64,000 nt of DNA from Intrasporangium flavum (GTDB taxonomy: Bacteria > Actinomycetota > Actinomycetes > Actinomycetales > Dermatophilaceae): NCBI RefSeq assembly GCF_001956915.1, contig NZ_MLJO01000003.1, positions 372,001 to 436,000 of the forward strand, written 5' to 3'. The position numbers and the translations under genes were made by a program. The notes beneath the pieces were generated by a model. That model did no database searches, was not told where the DNA came from, and saw nothing but the letters and a program-made list of their open reading frames with translations. Positions 58,563 to 64,000 of the stretch are shown here, in pieces; position 1 is the stretch's first letter, and each line of letters begins with the position of its first letter.

Positions 58563-59375
58563 TCAGTCGAGCCGCGAGCTGGACAGGACGCCGAGCAGGT
58601 GGCCACCGGCCGTCACCACGACCAGCGGCACCATGACGACGACGAGCACCTGGGTGCCGAGGAGGTCACCGTGCACCGCGTCGACGACGGCGGCCACGAG
58701 CGCGAGGATCGAGGCCTCGACGGCGACGAACGCCCGGAAGATCGGCAGGTAGTCGAAGGCGCGACGCAGCGCGGCCATCCCCGACGCCTTGGGGCGGGCC
58801 GTCGTGGCGACGTCCTCGAGCGGCGGCCGGCCGGTCTTGGCGCGGGCCACGTGGACGAGGTCGGTGAAGGCCTTGTTGAGCAGGACGCCGATCGCGACGA
58901 GCAGGCCCAGGACGGTCCAGCCGCCGACGTCGCCGGGGGCCGAGAGGCTCCAACCGTCGGCGCGCAGGCCGATGGCCACCGGGATCGAGGCCTCGGTGAC
59001 GTAGTGGCCGATCCGGTCGAGGTAGATGCCGGCCGGCGAGAAGCGCTGGCGCCACCGGGCGACCTCGCCGTCGGAGCAGTCGAGCAGGATCTGCAGCTGC
59101 ATCGCGACGACCGCCACGACCGGGCCCCAGATGCCGCCGAACGGGATGGCGAACGCGCCGGCCACGCCGACGACGATCATGAGCCACGTGACGCCGTTCG
59201 GCGTGATGTGGGTCGGCAGCAGCCACCGCGTCGCGTAGATCGACAGGTGGCGGATGTAGAGGGCCCCGGCCCAGTGCTCGGCGTTGTACCGGGCGATGTG
59301 CTCGGGCGGCTGGGCGACGGCCTTGAGCTGCTCGATGCTCGGCCGGTCGTCGGTCGGGTCGTGGGCGAGGGTCAT
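58563..59375 (-). CDS. CDP-alcohol phosphatidyltransferase
   Basis: 270 residues from ATG 59375, overlapping the upstream gene's stop by 4 bases. About six TM helices are present. The signature region is DCSDGEVARWRQRFSPAGIYLDRIGH: D-x2-D-G-x2-A-R-x8-G-x3-D is intact, but the fourth metal-ligand position, normally Asp, is His. An N-terminal segment (PPEHIARYNAEHWAGALYIRHLSIYATRWLLPTHITPNGVT) precedes it. The enzyme would transfer a phospho-alcohol from CDP-alcohol (for example a CDP-polyol) to an acceptor in the membrane. Whether the His variant is active is unclear; other members of this polymer-type subfamily may share it. Confidence 0.9.
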   Translation of the reverse strand: MTLAHDPTDDRPSIEQLKAVAQPPEHIARYNAEHWAGALYIRHLSIYATRWLLPTHITPNGVTWLMIVVGVAGAFAIPFGGIWGPVVAVVAMQLQILLDCSDGEVARWRQRFSPAGIYLDRIGHYVTEASIPVAIGLRADGWSLSAPGDVGGWTVLGLLVAIGVLLNKAFTDLVHVARAKTGRPPLEDVATTARPKASGMAALRRAFDYLPIFRAFVAVEASILALVAAVVDAVHGDLLGTQVLVVVMVPLVVVTAGGHLLGVLSSSRLD

Positions 59376-61282
59376 GACCGACCATCCTGCCGTGTGCCGC
59401 GGAGGTGCCGGCGCCAGGCCCGGGCGGACTCGCCGCCGAAGAGCACCGCGAGCACGACCGCGCCGGCCAGCAGGAGCGGGGCCGGGTGGGCGCTCAGGCC
59501 GCCGACGAGGCCGAGGAGCACGACCCGTCCCTCGACGCCGAGCGTGGCCCGCACGAGCGCCCGCGGGCTGCCCGAGCCGGTCTCGCGCAGCCGGTAGACG
59601 TTGTCGTAGAGGTGCCAGCACACGACGGCGAGCCAGGCGTACGCGGCGGCCCGGGCGGTGGGGTCCGCGCCGGCGGCGAGCAGCAGTGCGGCCGTCTCGA
59701 CGGCGACGAGGAGGGCCGGCACCTGCCAGGCGAACCGGCCGCGGCCGGTGGGCCGGGGCAGCACCGCGAGGTCGGTGAGGTGCGCCAGCGTGCCGTCGGG
59801 CCGGTCGGGACGGAAGCCGTCGCGACGCGTCAGGGCCCGGAGCAGGCGCCCGGACTGCGTCCAGGCCAGGGCCACGACCGAGGCGATGCCGAGCACCCAG
59901 AGCAGCACGGCCGGGCGGTGCAGGAGCAGCCCGAGGGACATGAGCAGGTAGCGCTCGGCGATGGGCAGGTGCAGCACCTGCTTGGCGTCGCGGGCCACCC
60001 GGGCCCGGCCCGCCGGGGGCGCGGCGACGCTCGTGGGAGCGGTGTCCGGGCCGCCGTCGCGGTGGTCCTCGAAGGGGTGGGGCGCGCGCTCCACGGTGCC
60101 CGACGCCCGCTGGCGCGTCGAGTAGGCGAAGTCCTCGACGTGCCGGACCGCCAGCACGGCGAGCACGAGCACGGCCAGCCACCAGAGGTCCTCGCCCCGG
60201 CGGGCCGCGACCCACGCGACCGCGGCGACCATGGTGAACTCCTTGACGCGGTCGCTCACGGCATCGAGCCAGCCGCCGAGGGCGCTGTAGCGCCGGGTGA
60301 ACCGGGCGAGCTCGCCGTCGACGCAGTCGACGACGAGCGAGGCCTGCAGCAGCACGGCCGCGAGCAGCCACGTCCACCAGGAGTCGACGGCGGTCAGGGC
60401 GCAGGCCGCGAGCCCCAGCGCGAGGCTGGCACCCGTGACGACGTTCGGGGACCAGCCGTGCCGCAGGCCCACGGCGGTGAGGCGCCGCGACAGCGGACGG
60501 ATCGCGTGCGTCGAGAAGACGCCGTCGTTGCCGCGCGAGGCCGCCCGGAGCCGCTGCTGCCATGCGCTCCCCGGCGCTCCCCGGCGCAGCTCGTGCCCGC
60601 GCTCGACGGTGACGTGCGCGAGCGGCACGGCCACGACGTCCACCCGGGCCGCGCGCACGACGGCCACGACCGCGAGGTCGAAGGCCGAGGCCCCCGGCTC
60701 GGCGGCGGCCGGGCTCGCGGCGGCATCGGTGAGGGCCTCGGCGACGGCGGCACGGTCGGCGGCTGCGACCCGCAGGACGCCCGCCGCGAAGGCGGACGGT
60801 GCCGACACGGCGTGGACGGCGGACCCGGCCGACACGACGAGCCTCGTGTGACGGTCGACCCGGACCGGCCGGAACCCGCCCGCGGCCGGCACGGGCGCGG
60901 GCTCCGCCGGCTCCCCGACGCCCGCCTCCCCCGCACCCCGCAGGTCGGTCAGGGGCGCGTCGACGGTGGGCAGCAGGGTGGCGTCGCGGGGCGCGTCGAG
61001 GACGTCGAGCAGCGCGACCGGGCTGACGCGCACGTCGGAGGCCGCGAGCACCAGCGGCCGGCCGTCCGAGGCCGCGGCCACCGCGGCGACGGCGGCCAGG
61101 ACCTCCGGCACGGCCTGCCTCGGGGCGTCGGGACGGGCCGGGGACAGGCCGAGCTGCCCGAGCGTCTCGAGCAGGTCGGAGGCGGGGTCGACCCCGAGGA
61201 CGAGGGTGTCGGCACCGGCCGAGCGGCCGGCCACCGAGCGGGCACGAGCGTCGCCGACGAGGGGGCGCTCGTCGAGCCTCAC
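59372..61282 (-). CDS. CDP-alcohol phosphatidyltransferase with N-terminal nucleotidyl-like domain (DUF5941-type)
   Basis: 636 residues from GTG 61282, overlapping the ABC ATPase stop by 4 bases. The N-terminal 240 residues form an alpha/beta region (TLVLGVDPASDLLETLGQLGL, PLVLAASDVRVSPVALLDVLD) resembling a sugar-nucleotidyltransferase without its active-site loop. The middle is a canonical phosphatidyltransferase: DCVDGELARFTRRYSALGGWLDAVSDRVKE, with all four Asp residues. The C-terminal 250 residues hold further TM helices of the DUF5941 type (FAWQVPALLVAVETAALLLAAG). It probably makes a lipid-linked polyol-phosphate intermediate. Unlike its neighbour (58563-59375), its D-x2-D ... D-x3-D motif is complete. 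Confidence 0.9.
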   Translation of the reverse strand: MRLDERPLVGDARARSVAGRSAGADTLVLGVDPASDLLETLGQLGLSPARPDAPRQAVPEVLAAVAAVAAASDGRPLVLAASDVRVSPVALLDVLDAPRDATLLPTVDAPLTDLRGAGEAGVGEPAEPAPVPAAGGFRPVRVDRHTRLVVSAGSAVHAVSAPSAFAAGVLRVAAADRAAVAEALTDAAASPAAAEPGASAFDLAVVAVVRAARVDVVAVPLAHVTVERGHELRRGAPGSAWQQRLRAASRGNDGVFSTHAIRPLSRRLTAVGLRHGWSPNVVTGASLALGLAACALTAVDSWWTWLLAAVLLQASLVVDCVDGELARFTRRYSALGGWLDAVSDRVKEFTMVAAVAWVAARRGEDLWWLAVLVLAVLAVRHVEDFAYSTRQRASGTVERAPHPFEDHRDGGPDTAPTSVAAPPAGRARVARDAKQVLHLPIAERYLLMSLGLLLHRPAVLLWVLGIASVVALAWTQSGRLLRALTRRDGFRPDRPDGTLAHLTDLAVLPRPTGRGRFAWQVPALLVAVETAALLLAAGADPTARAAAYAWLAVVCWHLYDNVYRLRETGSGSPRALVRATLGVEGRVVLLGLVGGLSAHPAPLLLAGAVVLAVLFGGESARAWRRHLRGTRQDGRS

Positions 61283-62028
61283 GTGCCGGCGTCCGCGTCG
61301 GCGTTGTACTGCTCGAGGACCTCCTCGACGGGGCCGTCGCCGATGAGCTCGCCGTGCTGGAGGTAGAGGCCGCGCTCGGCGAACCGCTTGAGGTCGTGCT
61401 CGCTGTGGGAGACGAGGAAGAGCGTCTTGCCGCCGGAGAGCATGTTCTCCATGCGCTCGTAGCACTTCTCGCGGAAGGCCCGGTCGCCGACGGCGAGGAC
61501 CTCGTCGACGAGGACGACCGGCTGGTCGAGCGTCGTGATGAGCGAGAAGGCGATGCGCACCTGCATGCCGGAGGAGAAGTGCCGGAAGGGCATGTCCATG
61601 CCCGCCTGCACCTGCGGCCCGGCGAAGTCGACGATCTCGTCGTAGCGCTCGTCGATCTGGCTCTTGGTCAGGCCGTGCAGGCCAGCCGCGAGGTAGACGT
61701 TCTCGCGGGCGGTCAGCTCGCCGAGGAACCCGCCGGTCAGCTCGATGAGCGGCGCGACGCGTCCCCGGACCTTGGCGTAGCCGGAGTCGGGCAGCATGAC
61801 GCCGGCGATCATCCGCAGCAGCGTGCTCTTGCCCGAGCCGTTGCCACCGATGAGGCCGACCGCCTCGCCCTGGGCGACGTCGAAGGAGATGTTGCGCAGG
61901 GCCCAGAACGTCTCGTTCGTCGCGCCGGTCTGGCCCTTGAAGACGAGCTCGCGCAGCGACATGCGTCGCTTGCGGGAGCGGAAGAACTCGATGCCGAGGT
62001 CGCGGACCTCGATGACGGGCTTGGCCAT
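61279..62028 (-). CDS. ABC transporter ATPase, polysaccharide/teichoic acid exporter (TagH/Wzt-like)
   Basis: 249 residues from ATG 62028. Walker A is GGNGSGKST (61-69). A TENVYL-like LTARENVYLAAGLHGL block, signature FSSGMQVRIAFSL, Walker B VVLVDEVLAVGD and switch HSEHDL follow. FRSRKRRMSLRELVFKGQTG near the N-terminus is the TagH/Wzt family insert. There is no C-terminal sugar-binding extension (length about 250), so it is the TagH-short type. It powers the export of undecaprenyl-linked polymer with the permease. It overlaps both neighbours (1 base with the permease, 4 with the next gene). Confidence 0.96.
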   Translation of the reverse strand: MAKPVIEVRDLGIEFFRSRKRRMSLRELVFKGQTGATNETFWALRNISFDVAQGEAVGLIGGNGSGKSTLLRMIAGVMLPDSGYAKVRGRVAPLIELTGGFLGELTARENVYLAAGLHGLTKSQIDERYDEIVDFAGPQVQAGMDMPFRHFSSGMQVRIAFSLITTLDQPVVLVDEVLAVGDRAFREKCYERMENMLSGGKTLFLVSHSEHDLKRFAERGLYLQHGELIGDGPVEEVLEQYNADADAGT

Positions 62029-62828
62029 CAGATCTCCTTCAGCACGGCCGGCTCCATGCGCCGGAAGACGACGGCGCCGACGAGCAGGAGCAGGACGGTC
62101 ATGACGCACGCCGAGGCGACGGACAGCAGGTTCATCTCGCCCCGGAAGAACCCGGAGCGGAACAGCTCGAGGATGCCGCTCATCGGGTTGATCGCGAGGA
62201 TGTCGCGCAGCGTCTTCGGGGCCATGTCGGCGCTGTAGAGCACCGGCGTCGCGTAGAACCCGAGGCGCAGCGCGATGCGCACCACGCGGGCCATGTCGCT
62301 GACGAGGACGGTGACCGGCGCGAGGATCATCCCGATGCCGACCGAGAGCAGGAAGGTCAGCACGAGCGACACCGGCGCGAAGACGATCGTCCAGTGCAGG
62401 TGCGTCTGCCCGGTGATGATGTAGAAGATCGTGAAGGCGACGATGACCGGCAGGCTGAGGACGAACTCCACCCCCTTGGCCATGACGACGCGCACGACCC
62501 ACAGCTCGCGGGGCAGGTTGGCCGAGCGGACCAGCCGTGACTCCGCGAGCAGGGCCCGGGAGGTCTCCGACATGTTCTGGGCGAACCACTGCCAGAGGAA
62601 CAGGCCCGTGATGAGGTGCAGGAAGAAGGGCTGGTTGCCGGTCTTGCGGGCCTGGAAGATCAGGGTGAAGACGACGAAGTACACGAGCGCCATGAGCAGC
62701 GGGTCGAGGATCGTCCACAGCCACCCGAGCCAGCTACCGGCGTAGCGGACGCGTAGGTCACGTTCGACGAGGGTGCGGAGCACCTGCCGGTTGGCCATGA
62801 GGCCGCGGAACTGGGACACGCCGATCAT
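62028..62828 (-). CDS. ABC transporter permease, polysaccharide/teichoic acid exporter (TagG/Wzm-like)
   Basis: 266 residues from ATG 62828. ABC2_membrane fold: a cytosolic start (RQVLRTLVERDLRVRYAGSWLGWLWTILDPLLMALVYFVVFTLIF) with the typical amphipathic helix and first TM. Five more TM helices follow, including FLLSVGIGMILAPVTVLVSDMARVVRIALRLGFYATPVLY and the exporter motif NPMSGILELFRSGFF. The stop (TGA) overlaps the ATPase start. With TagH-like ATPase it exports the polymer. Upstream gap of about 157 bases to the TagF-like gene may hold a promoter. Confidence 0.95.
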   Translation of the reverse strand: MIGVSQFRGLMANRQVLRTLVERDLRVRYAGSWLGWLWTILDPLLMALVYFVVFTLIFQARKTGNQPFFLHLITGLFLWQWFAQNMSETSRALLAESRLVRSANLPRELWVVRVVMAKGVEFVLSLPVIVAFTIFYIITGQTHLHWTIVFAPVSLVLTFLLSVGIGMILAPVTVLVSDMARVVRIALRLGFYATPVLYSADMAPKTLRDILAINPMSGILELFRSGFFRGEMNLLSVASACVMTVLLLLVGAVVFRRMEPAVLKEI

Positions 62829-62985
62829 GCGCGCAGCTCACCTTCTCCTTCGTGCGTTCGGGTCGTTCGTCGCGGGGCGGTGGCCCCTTCCGGGTCGTCA
62901 CGGCAGGCGCCGCGGCGGTGTCGACGACGGGGTCTCACCCGTCCGATCCTCGCCGCAGTCTAGGGGTGCGCGCCGTGGGGTGCTC

Positions 62986-64000
62986 TCAGGCGTGGGCCAG
63001 CCTCGACTCGATGAGCTCGGTCGAGGCCGCCACGAACCGCGCCGTGGCAGCGCCCGGAGCGGTGTCGCCGAAGTAGTGCTCCACGACCGCGGCACGGGCC
63101 TCGTCCGGTTGCCCGACGGCCGCGTCGAGCACCGCGACGATGCCCCCGGCGTCGGCGGCGGGGACGAGCGGGACGCTCGTGTTGAGGCGCGTCGGCTCCA
63201 CCTCGGCGCTCGGCGAGCTCGGCCGCGTCAGCACGAGCGGCTTGCCGGTGGCGAGCCAGTCGAGGGCCACGGCCGACACGTCGGTGATGCACGCGTCGAG
63301 CGCGGTGAGGTGCCAGCCGAAGGCGGTGCGGGTGTCGACGAGGTGGTGCGCGGTCGGGTCGGCGGCGTTGGCCTGCTCGACGAGCGCCGCGAGCCGGGCG
63401 GACGCCGCGCCGTAGGAGCGCTGGAACGCGCCGGAGCGCGGGTGGGGCCGGTAGACGACGCGGAAACGCGGGTCGGCGAGCAGCGCGGTGAGCATGGCTT
63501 CGCCGTGGGTCGCGATCGACCCGTAGGCCATGCTCGGGCGGTCCCCCTCCCACGTCGGGGCGTAGAGCACGGTGGTGCGGCCGTCGGCCGGCAGGTGCGG
63601 CGCGGGGTAGGTCGTGTCGTTCTGGGGGCGGCCGATCTCGACGGCGCGCGCCGCGACGTCGAAGTCGACGAGGGCGCCGGTGAGCCGCTCGGCGGCCGCC
63701 CGGCCCGCGATGAAGACGCGGTCGTAGGCCTTGAGCTGGTTGCTCGCCATGTACGACTTGTCGCTCTCGCCGTGGCTGACGAAGACGTGCGCCGGCGTCG
63801 CGAAGCGCAGCATCTGGAAGTTGCGGACGTTCTGGTTGACGTAGAGGACGAGACCGATCTCGTGGTGGGCCATGAACGACTCGATCTCGGTGACCCGCGG
63901 CGCGTGCAGCACCGGCAGCGGGCACTCCTCGAGCAGCATGAGGGTCGTCTCGGGCATCCGCGAGATGACGACGACCGGCTGGGTCCTGGCCAGCTCCTGC
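62986..64000 (-). CDS. CDP-glycerol glycerophosphotransferase-like (TagB/TagF), 5' end outside window
   Basis: Codons are open to the end of the window with protein-like sequence upstream of the first visible ATG (QELARTQPVVVISR), so the start lies beyond 64,000. Family motifs present: HVFVSHGESDKSY, VLYAPTWEGDRPSMAYGS, VVYRPHPRSGAF, and DACITDVSAVALDWLATGKPLVL, the TDxS-type motif that binds CDP-glycerol in TagF/TagB. The C-terminal 338 residues are visible. It would polymerise or prime poly(glycerol phosphate), consistent with a teichoic-acid-like polymer exported by the TagGH-like pair. A sugar-only substrate cannot be excluded. Confidence 0.9.
   Translation of the reverse strand, partial: QELARTQPVVVISRMPETTLMLLEECPLPVLHAPRVTEIESFMAHHEIGLVLYVNQNVRNFQMLRFATPAHVFVSHGESDKSYMASNQLKAYDRVFIAGRAAAERLTGALVDFDVAARAVEIGRPQNDTTYPAPHLPADGRTTVLYAPTWEGDRPSMAYGSIATHGEAMLTALLADPRFRVVYRPHPRSGAFQRSYGAASARLAALVEQANAADPTAHHLVDTRTAFGWHLTALDACITDVSAVALDWLATGKPLVLTRPSSPSAEVEPTRLNTSVPLVPAADAGGIVAVLDAAVGQPDEARAAVVEHYFGDTAPGAATARFVAASTELIESRLAHA

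Overview
This window looks like chromosomal DNA of a high-GC actinobacterium. It carries TIGR03089, a DDN-type F420-dependent reductase family, DUF3105, DUF6412-like and DUF5941-like proteins, an EccC/EssC-type ATPase with an FHA domain, GTG starts and several SD-less TANNNT leaderless promoters. The style suggests Micrococcales, perhaps Intrasporangiaceae; that placement is inference.

The window splits sharply at about 29.2 kb. Positions 1 to about 29,202 are one end of a large integrated element, whose other end lies left of the window. A large serine recombinase (27,749-29,170, minus) sits at its right edge. The element joins the chromosome inside a tadA/cpaF-type secretion ATPase gene, immediately after the codons of the Walker A motif, so the host keeps only the N-terminal 211 codons here. 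The cargo reads as a defence island. From left to right it holds: a tight four-gene group (MBL-fold C-terminus, a possible PD-(D/E)XK protein, a DarG/TARG1-like macrodomain, and a protein with a HEPN-like R-x4-H motif); a serine resolvase; a fusion of a P-loop ATPase to a Schlafen-type AlbA_2 domain; a row of three genes separated by hairpins (DUF4192 and two membrane or hypothetical proteins); a membrane protein; a tyrosine recombinase overlapping an EcsC-family gene tail to tail; an excisionase-like HTH protein; several unknown pairs; two cysteine-rich zinc-ribbon proteins; and a Type I restriction-modification operon hsdR-hsdS-mrr-hsdM with a Type IV-like Mrr nuclease in its middle.

Positions 29,202 to 64,000 are ordinary chromosome with tight, strongly GC-rich coding. 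They begin with the tadA remnant and a divergent FHA/FtsK-SpoIIIE ATPase. Next come a double-hotdog thioesterase, an MGT-type glycosyltransferase, a Tat-exported PhoX phosphatase, a secreted beta-propeller/FG-GAP protein, an AlkA-like glycosylase, a DUF3105 protein, an F420-type reductase, a YidC paralogue with a small membrane partner, and a YbhN-type flippase-like protein. A surface-glycan block follows: a GT4-methyltransferase fusion, GT2, DUF2304 and an LCP ligase. Then come TIGR03089, a PG-binding protein, the two subunits of a 3-oxoacid CoA-transferase, and a secreted amidase/SpoIID/FG-GAP fusion.

The right end (57,091-64,000, all minus) is a wall-polymer cluster that reads as teichoic-acid-like: a TagF-like glycerophosphotransferase, TagGH-like ABC exporter, two CDP-alcohol phosphatidyltransferases, a glycosyltransferase and a TagD-like cytidylyltransferase. 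Most of its genes overlap by 1-4 bases. The LCP ligase upstream is the enzyme type that would attach such a polymer to peptidoglycan.
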